DNA from: Geminicoccaceae bacterium
GTDB lineage: Bacteria > Pseudomonadota > Alphaproteobacteria > Geminicoccales > Geminicoccaceae
DNA length: 64,000 bases
Assembly: GCA_028285265.1 (NCBI GenBank)
Contig: JANQPX010000008.1
Location: forward strand, 1-64,000
Direction of reading: 5' to 3'
Of the stretch, positions 26,388 to 34,290 are shown in pieces (the stretch's first letter is position 1; every line of letters begins with the position of its first letter). The notes under the pieces are model-generated. The model saw only the letters and a list, made by a program, of their open reading frames with translations, was not told the DNA's origin and did no database searches. The position numbers were made by a program, and so were the translations under genes.

Positions 26388-28412
26388 TCAGAAGTGCTGA
26401 TCTTTGTAATCCCCGCCAAGAGCACGATGTAGGTTTTCGTAGGTTCCGCCATGTCGATAGTGATGGCATCTGGTGTGACACACCTCGTCGAAGCGGCCGT
26501 CAAACATGGCCTGACGCGCCGATTTGATAAACTCGCCATTCCATATGTCATAGATGGTTGGCTCGCTTTGCTCGAAGCGCGAACCATAGAGATACTTATC
26601 CTGCGCCATGCAGCAGACATAGGTACGATAGGTGTCAAGGTTCAGCCGGGTAAACGGAAAATCGCAGAAAGCACGAGCGCTGGTCTGGCGAAGGAAACGA
26701 AGAGCCTCGCTGTACTTTTCCTCAAGCTCAGGGGGTATTTCAGGCAGTAGCCTGTGTGAGACGTCATGATTGGATGTTCCAGGGGGGCGGCTGTTTCTAA
26801 GCGCCTGAATGCGAGCCACCTGAGCCTTGGTCAATTCGGCTTCTCGGCGCGCCATATCAGCCCGTGTAGAGACAGGTCTGAGTTCTAGATCATAAGGAAG
26901 AGACCACGCCTCCTCAGGCGTTTCGGCCAAAGACGGATACATGTTGACGATGCGCGGAATAGCCCTTGTATCAACGTCGACCCCAAGCTCATGCCCTAGG
27001 TCAATGGCTCGCCTCAGCCGATCCAAAATGCTCAGAGCGGCATTCAGATCTACGATGGGATCCAGTGTTCTCATCCAAACATCGTTTTGCGGATATTCAA
27101 CCAAATTGAAGTGGACACGCGATATTCCGATACGACTTGCCAGACGAACCATCTCCTCTATATCCCGAACATTGTCCTTCTGTATAACGAACTGCGCCTT
27201 TATGTCGGTTTTATTTCCTGTTTTCTCCTCGCTTTTTCTCAAGCCGATCAGGTTCTGAATAACATTGGTAAATGACGACTTCCGACGAATTCGTTCATAG
27301 ATCTCAGATGTTGCGCCATCGATACTAACAACCAACCGATAATTTCCTTCTGCGATCCGTTCCTGCCATTTCTTGGTTAGCAGCGTCGCGTTCGTACTGA
27401 ACGTGATGCAAAGGTCCGGGTGTGCCTCCGCCCGTCGCGCGATGTCATCTGTTTCCTTATAAAGAAGGGGCTCACCGCCAATGAGCTGGAGCTCCGAAAG
27501 GAGGGGCAGGCAGTTCTCAAGCAAATCGTCGACCAACGAGCGCGGTGCATGATGAGGGCGACGGACGCGCCCTTCGTCACACATCTTGCAATCGATATTG
27601 CAATCGTAACCGAGCGTCAGAATTGCGTATGTCGGAAAAGATCGAAGTTGGACGCGCTTTTCACCAATGTCCTTCAGGAGTTGTTCGACGTTCGCACGGG
27701 GCGAAGACGGGCGCTCGCTGAGAAACGTGTTTCTTGCAACAGCGGCCAATCGTCGAGTTTCGAGATATTCATCTCTCGCTGCTTCCGTGAGCGGAATAAA
27801 TCCGCAACACTCAACCCATTTTCCCCATCTTTGATCGAAAAGTATTCGACCGTAAACCTTTAGCGTATGGCCTAAATGTGCAGAGATATCGAAACTATAG
27901 CTGGCCTTACCAATGACAATTGGCTCCTCAAGTATCTTCTTGTCATCACTATCGTACAAGCGCAACTGAACCGCCCTTCCTCGCTTCAGCGATGCCCATT
28001 TGATCGTGAAATGTGTATTAGTGACAACGATGACGGTACCGGGAGACTGCTCAAATTTTATTATCGGAAGGCGCTCAGTATTAAAGTCAGCGAACTGATC
28101 GAAATCTACTGCAGGCACTTCAGATCTTTGTATCAACTGCGATTTAATGGCAGTTGTTCGAGAAGCAAGAATTGCATACACACTCAGCTTTACTTCTTCG
28201 TTCTTATTGCTCAAAAGTTTGATTTGATTTTCACTTGAAACGACGAACTGATCCGCCACACCTCGTCGGGTCACCCGTACATGGTAGGCATGGGCGTTTT
28301 CCACGGGCGTCCAGATCAGAGCTGGTGTTGCCGATGTTAGGTCCAAGTGATGACTTGCTGCCTTTGCGCCACCCATGACCAGATCAACACCTTGTTCCGT
28401 TGTCACCAACAC
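26388..28412 (-). CDS. radical SAM/SPASM-domain protein with long N-terminal region
   Basis: This 674-residue protein has the radical SAM cluster in LGYDCNIDCKMC (Cys271, Cys275, Cys278, C-x3-C-x2-C), preceded by about 260 residues. That N-terminal part begins with TPALIWTPVENAHAYHVRV, a fibronectin-III or carbohydrate-binding-like strand pattern. The glycine loop is ELQLIGGEPLLY and the SAM barrel continues with VSIDGATSEIYERI. A C-terminal SPASM-type auxiliary cluster region has FCDFPF, VCCMAQ and CHTRCHHY. SPASM enzymes often modify peptides or sugars. Codon use is lower in GC than in the neighbours, a sign of transfer. It starts with GTG 28412; an ATG 12 codons in is possible. Confidence 0.85.
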   Translation of the reverse strand: MLVTTEQGVDLVMGGAKAASHHLDLTSATPALIWTPVENAHAYHVRVTRRGVADQFVVSSENQIKLLSNKNEEVKLSVYAILASRTTAIKSQLIQRSEVPAVDFDQFADFNTERLPIIKFEQSPGTVIVVTNTHFTIKWASLKRGRAVQLRLYDSDDKKILEEPIVIGKASYSFDISAHLGHTLKVYGRILFDQRWGKWVECCGFIPLTEAARDEYLETRRLAAVARNTFLSERPSSPRANVEQLLKDIGEKRVQLRSFPTYAILTLGYDCNIDCKMCDEGRVRRPHHAPRSLVDDLLENCLPLLSELQLIGGEPLLYKETDDIARRAEAHPDLCITFSTNATLLTKKWQERIAEGNYRLVVSIDGATSEIYERIRRKSSFTNVIQNLIGLRKSEEKTGNKTDIKAQFVIQKDNVRDIEEMVRLASRIGISRVHFNLVEYPQNDVWMRTLDPIVDLNAALSILDRLRRAIDLGHELGVDVDTRAIPRIVNMYPSLAETPEEAWSLPYDLELRPVSTRADMARREAELTKAQVARIQALRNSRPPGTSNHDVSHRLLPEIPPELEEKYSEALRFLRQTSARAFCDFPFTRLNLDTYRTYVCCMAQDKYLYGSRFEQSEPTIYDIWNGEFIKSARQAMFDGRFDEVCHTRCHHYRHGGTYENLHRALGGDYKDQHF

Positions 28413-28441
28413 GTCTCTCCAAAGCCTGTTATCACCACGCC
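28377..28441 (+). repeat. dispersed short repeat, copy B
   Basis: GACCAGATCAACACC is followed by CGTCTCTCCAAAGCC and TGTTATCACCACGCC, matching copy A with a four-base longer middle. It overlaps the start codon region of the radical SAM gene, so it may supply that gene's first codons or ribosome site. Confidence 0.5.
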
Positions 28442-28567
28442 AGAAACGACGCCTTCCACCTCAAAAAAATGTTGTCACCGAGGAGCTGGTCGCCGCGTGA
28501 AGCCGTCGCATCATCCTGATCCGCGCCTGGGTTCAGTGCTGATAGGGCTGATGCCGAGTTCGTCGGG

Positions 28568-28861
28568 TCACTCTCCAAGCCTTCCGGCGGTCGACGACGG
28601 TGCACGGTGAGCGCTCATCGCCCCCGGCTTGCCAGGCGGACGGGCCACGTCGCGTGGATGCCGATGTTTGAAGATGGAGCTGTCGAACGAGGCTTCGCTC
28701 ATCAAATCGTCGATCATGTCATAATAGGTGCCGAATTTCAGACCGATGATCGGGAGCGGCGGGATGACGTGGACCTCTCGGTACCGCCCGACCATGCTTC
28801 TTAGCAAATTGCAGCCGCTTCGGTCGTAACAGATCAGGAGAGAACGCCGTACGTCAGACAT
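28568..28861 (-). pseudogene. truncated sulfotransferase-like gene
   Basis: From ATG 28861 the reading is MSDVRRSLLICYDRSGCNLL followed by RSMVGRYREVHVIPPLPIIG. This is the 5'-phosphosulfate-binding (PAPS) loop of sulfotransferases, with Cys/Asn where Thr is usual. Only about 80 family-like residues remain before the frame runs into an unrelated tail and a stop; normal enzymes have 250 or more. It is likely the surviving 5' end of a deleted gene. It sits 155 bases upstream of the radical SAM gene on the same strand. Confidence 0.5.
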
Positions 28862-29123
28862 GCGACAGTCTTCCCTGTCGAAGCAAGAGGTGACAACGAT
28901 GTTGAAATAAAACCAAAAATAATAAATGTACAGCAATTAAAGCAATTTTTGAGAGATTTTCACTGCGAGAGGGTTGGCTAGGTCGATGCGTTCTAAATTT
29001 CCCGTTAAGAAGCGATCTTGGGTCTGAGGGGCGTTGTCAACTTAGGGGGCTGAAGATCTGGAATTGTGTGTTGCAGCGGAATGATCAAGCCGCTTGGTTC
29101 AACTGGGCAATCTCCTTCCAAAT
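28862..29123. other. AT-rich spacer with no clear gene
   Basis: This is AT-rich DNA upstream of the truncated sulfotransferase gene and likely its old promoter. Near the right edge the minus strand reads WKEIAQLNQAA and stop, which looks like the end of a lost coding sequence, but it is too short to name. Confidence 0.35.
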
Positions 29124-29264
29124 GGGACCGTTGCATTAATCAGATTTGGGCGGATTGAAGCTCTTTTTCGAAAAACACTTATGTTGAAAAACAACATGTT
29201 AACTCAAGCGAAAAAATGCCATTGTTCATCTTGAATAGAAGAATCTGATTAATGTAACGGTCCC
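29124..29264. mobile_element. 141-bp MITE-like element with 23-bp terminal inverted repeats
   Basis: GGGACCGTTGCATTAATCAG (first 20 bases; the repeat runs 29124-29146) is mirrored by 29242-29264, which ends ATTAATGTAACGGTCCC. The ends match at 22 of 23 positions. The 95-base interior is AT-rich and non-coding, with a small inner palindrome (TGTTGAAAAACAACA). Size, terminal repeats and lack of genes fit a miniature inverted-repeat element. No clear target-site duplication could be seen. Confidence 0.7.
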
Positions 29265-29399
29265 AAGAAAACCGTCCGCGATAAAACGGTGATCCGCGCC
29301 TACTACCGATTTCGGGATTTGCGGATCATCGAAATGGCTGACGAGTTTCTTTCAAGCCATGGCGTCAACGTCGATTGGGATGAGCACCATATCCTGTGA
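29265..29399 (+). pseudogene. 3' gene fragment abutting the MITE-like element
   Basis: A reading frame that begins directly at the element's right end gives TVIRAYYRFRDLRIIEMADE followed by FLSSHGVNVDWDEHHIL and a stop at 29397-29399. Composition and codon use look coding, but there is no start codon outside the repeat. It may be the tail of a gene cut by the element. It overlaps the end of the DUF4143 ATPase gene on the other strand by 35 bases. The family is not recognised. Confidence 0.35.
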
Positions 29400-30549
29400 G
29401 GTCTTTGGCTAAGTCGAGCAAGCTGATCGCTTCAATCCCGTCGCCAAGCCGAAAACGTTCCGTGCCAGAATAGATTACGAAACAGCGATCTGGCTCGAGA
29501 TCAGCGCAGGCATGATGGAAACCACGATCGACTTTCGGCGCCAAGCCGCGTTTGATTTCGATCGCCCATAGATGATTGTCCGGCAAAGCGAGCACGAGAT
29601 CCATCTCGGCTCCAGCCGCTGTCCGATAAAAGCAGGCCTCCGTGCCCTCAGGAGCAACCGCAAGCAAACTCTCGATGACCAGGCCTTCCCAACTCAACCC
29701 GGCCACCGGATGTCCCAGCAGCGCCTCACGGTTCTCCAAGTTGAGCAGGGCGTGAACGAGGCCGCTGTCTCGTACATAAACCTTAGGCGACTTCACGAGC
29801 CGTTTGCTGACATTGCGGTGCCAGGGCGGAAGACGGCGGACCAAGAGAAGATCGACGAGCAGGTCGAGGTAGGCCGCGACAGTCTTACCATCCACGGCTA
29901 AGCTTCGAGCGAGTTGCGCCGCGTTGAGCAGGCCTCCTTGCTGGTGCGCAAGCATGGTCCAAAAGCGGCGGAGGGTCTCCGCGGGAATTCGGGGTCCAAG
30001 CTGCGGAATGTCACGTTCGAGATAGGTGCGAATGAAGTTCCGTCGCCATCGCAGGCTGGAGGCGTCATCCGGCGCCAGAAGACTGTCAGGAAAACCGCCG
30101 CGAAGCCATAAGCGCTCAAGATTATCTCGACCGGCTTCGAGAGCGTCAATCGGCGTGAGTTCAAGATAGGCAATCCGTCCTGCCAAGGTTTCGCCGGATT
30201 GCTGCAAGAGGTCGATGTTGGCGGATCCCAAGAGCAAGAACCGGCCGGCTCTACGACCGCGGCGACGTCCACGGTCGATCAGGCCACGAAGGGGCTGAAA
30301 GAGATTCGGAAGCCGGTGAACTTCATCCAGGATCACGAGCTCATTTTCATACTCGGCAAGGTAGTGTTCGGGATCACTGAGCTTCAGTCGATCTCCTTCA
30401 GACTCGAGATCAAGATAGAGAGACCCTTGCTTCTCGGCGATCGTGAGTGCCAGGGTTGTTTTGCCAACTTGGCGCGGCCCAAGCAGGGCGACCGCGGGAA
30501 TCTGCTCGAGGAGCAATTGAAGATGGGAGGTCAAACGCCGTTCTATCAT
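29365..30549 (-). CDS. AAA_14/DUF4143 ATP-binding protein
   Basis: This 394-residue protein has Walker A ALLGPRQVGKTTLAL (about residues 21-35), Walker B ELVILDEVHRLP and sensor RFLLLGSANIDLL. The C-terminal DUF4143 half resembles a restriction-nuclease-like fold with DLVLALPDNHLWAIEIKRG (D-x-n-E-x-K). The family is widespread, often strain-specific, and of unproven role; links to mobile DNA are common. A perfect 14-base inverted repeat overlaps its start codon. It is intact and therefore probably maintained. Confidence 0.85.
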   Translation of the reverse strand: MIERRLTSHLQLLLEQIPAVALLGPRQVGKTTLALTIAEKQGSLYLDLESEGDRLKLSDPEHYLAEYENELVILDEVHRLPNLFQPLRGLIDRGRRRGRRAGRFLLLGSANIDLLQQSGETLAGRIAYLELTPIDALEAGRDNLERLWLRGGFPDSLLAPDDASSLRWRRNFIRTYLERDIPQLGPRIPAETLRRFWTMLAHQQGGLLNAAQLARSLAVDGKTVAAYLDLLVDLLLVRRLPPWHRNVSKRLVKSPKVYVRDSGLVHALLNLENREALLGHPVAGLSWEGLVIESLLAVAPEGTEACFYRTAAGAEMDLVLALPDNHLWAIEIKRGLAPKVDRGFHHACADLEPDRCFVIYSGTERFRLGDGIEAISLLDLAKDLTGYGAHPNRR

Positions 30550-30589
30550 CCTTGCAATTATGGATCTTGATTCCTTAATTGCAAGGATG
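30547..30589. promoter_or_regulatory. perfect palindrome over the DUF4143 ATPase start codon
   Basis: CATCCTTGCAATTA (30547-30560) and TAATTGCAAGGATG (30576-30589) are exact inverted copies with a 15-base centre. The left arm contains the ATG of the ATPase gene on the minus strand, and AGG is the only ribosome-like signal. This is a candidate operator or translational hairpin, possibly for autoregulation. Confidence 0.65.
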
Positions 30590-30810
30590 AATTGCTCGCG
30601 CAGTTCTATGACTCAGACTGCTCTCCCAATGTCCGCGAAGCGGTCCTCTATGGAAGAATCGGACGAATCACACCGGCGATTCGCCAGTTATTTCCACCAT
30701 TTGACAAACCCGTCCGGCGTCAGCTCTATGTCGAGCTTTCCCGCTTTACGTGTTCCAGCACTCCTCGCTTTCCTGGGGTTTCAAACCGGCTGATATTACC
30801 GATCTCCATA

Positions 30811-30906
30811 CTTGGCCTGGTGTCACGTGAAGAGCGATTCGTTGCTCTGCTCAAACTCGAAGAGCTCTTCGACGAAGAGTCGATGCCTGCCGACATCTGC
30901 GCCTAA
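30811..30906 (+). pseudogene. cheW 3'-end fragment
   Basis: The frame gives LGLVSREERFVALLKLEELF then DEE, nearly identical to the C-terminus of the intact CheW at 38602-39096 (GLVSREDRFVALLKLEELF). DNA identity is also clear by eye over about 60 bases. The frame has an unrelated N-terminal part (back to 30592) with no chemotaxis features. It is a partial copy in inverse orientation to the intact gene. Confidence 0.65.
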
Positions 30907-31070
30907 GGCATTCTCGACTTTCTTCAGGTCGTGTGGATCCTGACTCTTGGAAGATCTTACGGCTTGCTGGGTATTTGACAGTCTCGATTGTCGTCATGGG
31001 CCGATCTCCGACATTCCGATCCTCGGCAGGTAGGCAGTGTTAAGAAGTTCAGCTTTAGGGCTTGCCGGGT

Positions 31071-31379
31071 TTAAATTGGAGCGATGAAGGGCGCAGCGGC
31101 AGCGGCGATCATCCCGGCGAACATTGCCCAAACAACGCTTTGAGAAAACAGCATCACCAAAACTGCCACGACCACAGCTACGATGTTTCTTTCGTCTGAC
31201 GTCATGAGCTGTGAGGCGACAAGAGCCGAAATGACTGAGACAGCCAATCCTTGAAGAAACCGCTCCGTCTTGGCCGTCCACGTCACGCGCGACATGAGGA
31301 TCGGGCCCGCGATCCGTGATGCAAAAGTTGCTGTTGCCATGATGGCGACCGCGAGAACAAAAGACCAATCATTCAGCAT
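31071..31379 (-). CDS. azlD: AzlD-type small membrane subunit of branched-chain amino acid exporter
   Basis: This 102-residue protein has three hydrophobic helices. The N-terminal block AVAIMATATFASRIAGPILM is typical of AzlD/YgaH with the T---R--G motif, and the middle has VSVISALVASQLM. It overlaps the end of azlC by 11 bases, the usual arrangement. With AzlC it forms an exporter for branched-chain amino acids or their analogues. Confidence 0.85.
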   Translation of the reverse strand: MLNDWSFVLAVAIMATATFASRIAGPILMSRVTWTAKTERFLQGLAVSVISALVASQLMTSDERNIVAVVVAVLVMLFSQSVVWAMFAGMIAAAAAPFIAPI

Positions 31380-32094
31380 GACGTATTGCCGCCAGGGAAC
31401 CGCCGATCAAAGCCGCAATGATGATGTTCCATCCCGTAGGCAGGAATGAAACGGTCGATGCTGACACAGCCATAGCAGCGATTGTCGGTAAGATAAGGCC
31501 GGATGAGCCCTGCAGCATTTTCACTGTGGTCGCGGCAAAGAAACACACCATGATGGCTCCAAATCCGTAAGCATCCGTGTCGCCGAGGAGATCGCCGCTG
31601 AAAGCGCCTAAAGCCGTGCTTCCGATCCATGTGAGCCAAAGCATCAGCCCCCCGCCTAGAAGAACGCCCGAATCGGTTTCGCCCTTCTGAAGCACTGGCT
31701 GAGCATCTGCGAAATTGGCATCGCTTAAGAGCGCAAGGGAGGTGAGCCGCTTTCCAAGGGGCAGACGATTGATCCAGCGGGACAGGGCCGCCCCCATGAT
31801 CACATGACGACCATTCAATGCTAAGACGACAAGCAACAATGAAACGAATGCAACAGGCTCACTTAGGAAGTCCAGAGCGGCAAACTGTGCTGTCGCCGTA
31901 AAGACGAAAAAGCTCATCATTGTTGTCTGAACAGGACCGAGACCCTGCTCAATGGCCGCAACCCCGAACGCAACGCCGAACGGGATGATGAACAAGCTCA
32001 CTGGCAATAGGCGACGCATACCGAAGAGGATGGCTGCGCCGGAGAATGCGGCGTCGTGAGGAGAAACGGGCGATTCGCGTTTCTTTATAACCAT
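31369..32094 (-). CDS. azlC: AzlC-family amino acid exporter subunit
   Basis: This protein of about 241 residues shows the AzlC signature: LPVSLFIIPFGVAFGVAAIE near the N-terminus, TTMMSFFVFTATAQFAALDF, and NGRHVIMGAALSRWI. I place the start at ATG 32094. There is no Shine-Dalgarno sequence before it, and a good promoter (TTGACA, 17 bases, TCTAAC) would start transcription almost at this codon, so a leaderless message is possible. It is divergent from a CGNR zinc-finger regulator. Confidence 0.85.
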   Translation of the reverse strand: MVIKKRESPVSPHDAAFSGAAILFGMRRLLPVSLFIIPFGVAFGVAAIEQGLGPVQTTMMSFFVFTATAQFAALDFLSEPVAFVSLLLVVLALNGRHVIMGAALSRWINRLPLGKRLTSLALLSDANFADAQPVLQKGETDSGVLLGGGLMLWLTWIGSTALGAFSGDLLGDTDAYGFGAIMVCFFAATTVKMLQGSSGLILPTIAAMAVSASTVSFLPTGWNIIIAALIGGSLAAIRHAE

Positions 32095-32130
32095 AACAAT
32101 GGTTAGACAATGACAGTGTTTGCCTGTCAA
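32088..32130 (-). promoter_or_regulatory. azlC promoter with two inverted repeats
   Basis: On the minus strand TTGACA (32125-32130) and TCTAAC (32102-32107) are 17 bases apart. TGACAG-N7-CTGTCA (32111-32129) lies across the spacer and TAACCA-N6-TGGTTA (32088-32105) overlaps the -10 and the azlC ATG. They are good candidate operators for the divergent CGNR regulator. Confidence 0.6.
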
Positions 32131-32154
32131 CCTTTGTAGGGGTTAGATTACGAC

Positions 32155-32697
32155 ATGGCATATTCGAAAGGACACCCGATCAGGCTCATCGGCGGACGAC
32201 TTGCACTCGATTTCGTCAACACAGCCGACTGGTCATGTGATGGACAGATCCTGAGAGAAAGCATCGTCACCGAGACTGATCTCAAAGCATGGATGGATGC
32301 GCTCGACATTGGTGCGTCGACTTCAGGACTAAGGATTTCGGAGCTTTTGTCGTATCGGATGAAACTGAGACAGCTACTAACGACCTCAGGCGATCCTTTA
32401 GCTCTTAACGCATTAAAAGATATCGATATTGCAGCAGACTGCTCTCCCGAACGAGCCGGGGCAAATCAATCGCTTCGTGCGCTCTTAGCAGTTTCAGCTC
32501 TCTCCATTCTTATGGACGGGCGCGAAAGACGGCGGGTTAAGATGTGCCCTGGCGATGACTGCGGTTGGTTGTTCATCGATGAGACGAAGAACGGCCGACG
32601 CACTTGGTGCAGCATGAAGACCTGCGGAAATCGAGCGAAGGCGGCGCGACATTATGCAAGGTCGAAAGACTCATCAGCCCAACTTCCTAGAGCCTAA
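32155..32697 (+). CDS. CGNR zinc-finger (ABATE-domain) transcription regulator
   Basis: This 180-residue protein has an N-terminal ABATE domain with GGRLALDFVNTADW (G--L-LDF-NT) and a C-terminal CGNR zinc finger: VKMCPGDDCGWLFIDETKNG, TWCSMKTCGNRAKAARHYAR, with four Cys (C-x4-C, C-x4-C). The CGNR box binds DNA. It is divergent from azlCD with a 60-base gap that carries inverted repeats, so it most likely controls those genes. No Shine-Dalgarno lies before its ATG. Confidence 0.88.
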   Translation: MAYSKGHPIRLIGGRLALDFVNTADWSCDGQILRESIVTETDLKAWMDALDIGASTSGLRISELLSYRMKLRQLLTTSGDPLALNALKDIDIAADCSPERAGANQSLRALLAVSALSILMDGRERRRVKMCPGDDCGWLFIDETKNGRRTWCSMKTCGNRAKAARHYARSKDSSAQLPRA

Positions 32698-32791
32698 AAG
32701 TCGTTGAGGAAGCATCCAGCGGCACGATTACGAGTAAGGAGGTACCTGAAAGCTCTCGGAATGTTGGAGCTTGCGTTATAGGAGAATGAAA

Positions 32792-33439
32792 ATGTGGGAA
32801 GGCCGGTACGCCAACGCGGGTGACTATCTCTTTGGTGAAGCCCCGGCAAAGGTCTTAGTCGAGAATCCTTGGATAATCGACGGCGCAGAGACCTGTCTGT
32901 GCGTGGCCGACGGCGAGGGGCGAAATAGCGTTTGGCTTGCTGAACAAGGGCTCTCGGTTACCAGTTTTGATGTGTCCCCGACAGCGGTAGAGCGGGCCCG
33001 CACACTAGCTGCCCAAAAGGCGGTCAACGTGGGAAACCACCTCTGTGACTGGGAAAGCTGGGACTGGTCACAGCCCTATGATCTCGTAGTAGCAATATTT
33101 GTACAGTTCGTGGGGCCGGAGGCGAGGGAGCGTCAGTTTGAAACCCTGCGCCAAGCCGTTCGACCGGGCGGGCGTCTCATCCTCCACGGTTATACCCCAG
33201 AACAGATAGGGTTCGGGACGGGTGGCCCGCCAAATCCCGAGAATATGTACACGACAGTGCTACTAGAAGATGCCTTCAATGATTGGCAGCTCCTACGTCT
33301 TGCCGCTTACGAGCGCGACGTGCAAGAAGGGCCGGGCCACTCTGGTCAGTCAGCTTTGATCGACCTTGTGGCAGAAAAACCGGTTGACCGGTCATCGACA
33401 CCGCCTTTCCAGAGCCAGCCATCGCCACGCGAGACATGA
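32792..33439 (+). CDS. class I SAM-dependent methyltransferase (TehB-like)
   Basis: The protein begins MWEGRYANAGDYLFGEAPAK, the usual start of small TehB/thiopurine-type methyltransferases. Motif I reads CLCVADGEGRNSVWLAEQG and is followed by FDVSPTAVERAR. GGAG seven bases before ATG 32792 decides the start (215 residues). The last 20 or so residues (VDRSSTPPFQSQPSPRE) are low-complexity and lie inside a dispersed repeat (copy C), so the natural end may have been replaced. The substrate is unknown. Confidence 0.82.
   Translation: MWEGRYANAGDYLFGEAPAKVLVENPWIIDGAETCLCVADGEGRNSVWLAEQGLSVTSFDVSPTAVERARTLAAQKAVNVGNHLCDWESWDWSQPYDLVVAIFVQFVGPEARERQFETLRQAVRPGGRLILHGYTPEQIGFGTGGPPNPENMYTTVLLEDAFNDWQLLRLAAYERDVQEGPGHSGQSALIDLVAEKPVDRSSTPPFQSQPSPRET
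33386..33431 (+). repeat. dispersed short repeat, copy C
   Basis: GACCGGTCATCGACACCGCC followed by TTTCCAGAGCCAGCCATCGC and CACGCG matches copy A (26211-26269) in about 25 of 31 bases of the right half, with more matches to the left. It forms the 3' codons of the methyltransferase gene. Confidence 0.5.
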
Positions 33440-33669
33440 AGCCTTCGATCTTTGGGAGACTTTCTCAGAGCGGGCGCAGGACAAGGAATTCAGCGACGGT
33501 TGGTACTAACAAACCAATACAGATTGTCGCTCCCGGCAAACAGGTTCTTTCACGACACGTGCCGACCTCATTGATCCGCAATATCAATCTCGCTATCGGC
33601 CAAGCGCAGCCGAAGATTAACGATCCCGCAGTTCGGTTTGAGCTCGGTCTCTGCACCGACGATGCCGCA
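33440..33669. other. spacer between methyltransferase and lipoprotein genes
   Basis: These 230 bases lie between convergent genes. No protein-like frame or hairpin stands out. Confidence 0.4.
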
Positions 33670-34290
33670 TTACTCAGTTTCCCCTTCATCGGGACAGCCT
33701 GCTGCGGTCGCGACAGTCTCCACCAGGTCTTTATAGGAGTCGTAGCCCTTAGGCGGCCTTACCTTGGGATTTGGATCGGTCTGCAAGTAAATGTTAAAGT
33801 TCCTTAGGCTTTCGTTGAATGAGCGACAAGCTGATTCGCTGTGACCGTCATTTGACTGGATCAAGCCCAGATCGAAATATGCATTTGTGGCGTCAGCGAA
33901 ATCGCCAGCCGTGACGAAGCCCGTCGCTGCCAACTGAAAATATCTCACTGCACCCTCTCGCCTCTTTTCGAACGTTACGGTCGAATCGCGAAACCCATTC
34001 TCGCGATACCAGCTTTCCAGTAGTGCCACCGCATTGCCAGCGAGAAGCTTGGCATATAAATACTGGGCATCCGCCAGACCACGACGATCACCTCGTGATT
34101 GGTAAATCTCCATGCTTTCGTTGATAAGACGCTCGGCCGGAAGCGGCCTTTCGTCGCGAAGCAGCAAACGAGCATAGCTAAGTTTTTTTGCTGGATCGTT
34201 CGTTTGGAGGACACCAACGGCATCGCAAGAAGCCAACAGACCGAAGGCGATAATCGTCGTCATCTGGCAAACTGTTGGCTTCATCTTCAT
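33670..34290 (-). CDS. predicted lipoprotein with helical (TPR-like) repeats
   Basis: This 206-residue protein has a signal peptide and lipobox IIAFGLLASCDAVG, where Cys22 would be lipidated. The mature part is rich in alternating helices: ADAQYLYAKLLAGNAVALLE, RYFQLAATGFVTAGDFADAT and SACRSFNESLRNFNIYLQ, with the spacing of Sel1/TPR repeats. It would be anchored in the membrane facing the periplasm. I do not recognise a family. It is alone in its orientation and its GC is lower than the core genes. Confidence 0.6.
   Translation of the reverse strand: MKMKPTVCQMTTIIAFGLLASCDAVGVLQTNDPAKKLSYARLLLRDERPLPAERLINESMEIYQSRGDRRGLADAQYLYAKLLAGNAVALLESWYRENGFRDSTVTFEKRREGAVRYFQLAATGFVTAGDFADATNAYFDLGLIQSNDGHSESACRSFNESLRNFNIYLQTDPNPKVRPPKGYDSYKDLVETVATAAGCPDEGETE

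Noticed and set aside
33436..33807. 123-codon plus-strand frame after the methyltransferase gene
   Set aside because: Its right half is antisense to the lipoprotein gene and it has no family features.
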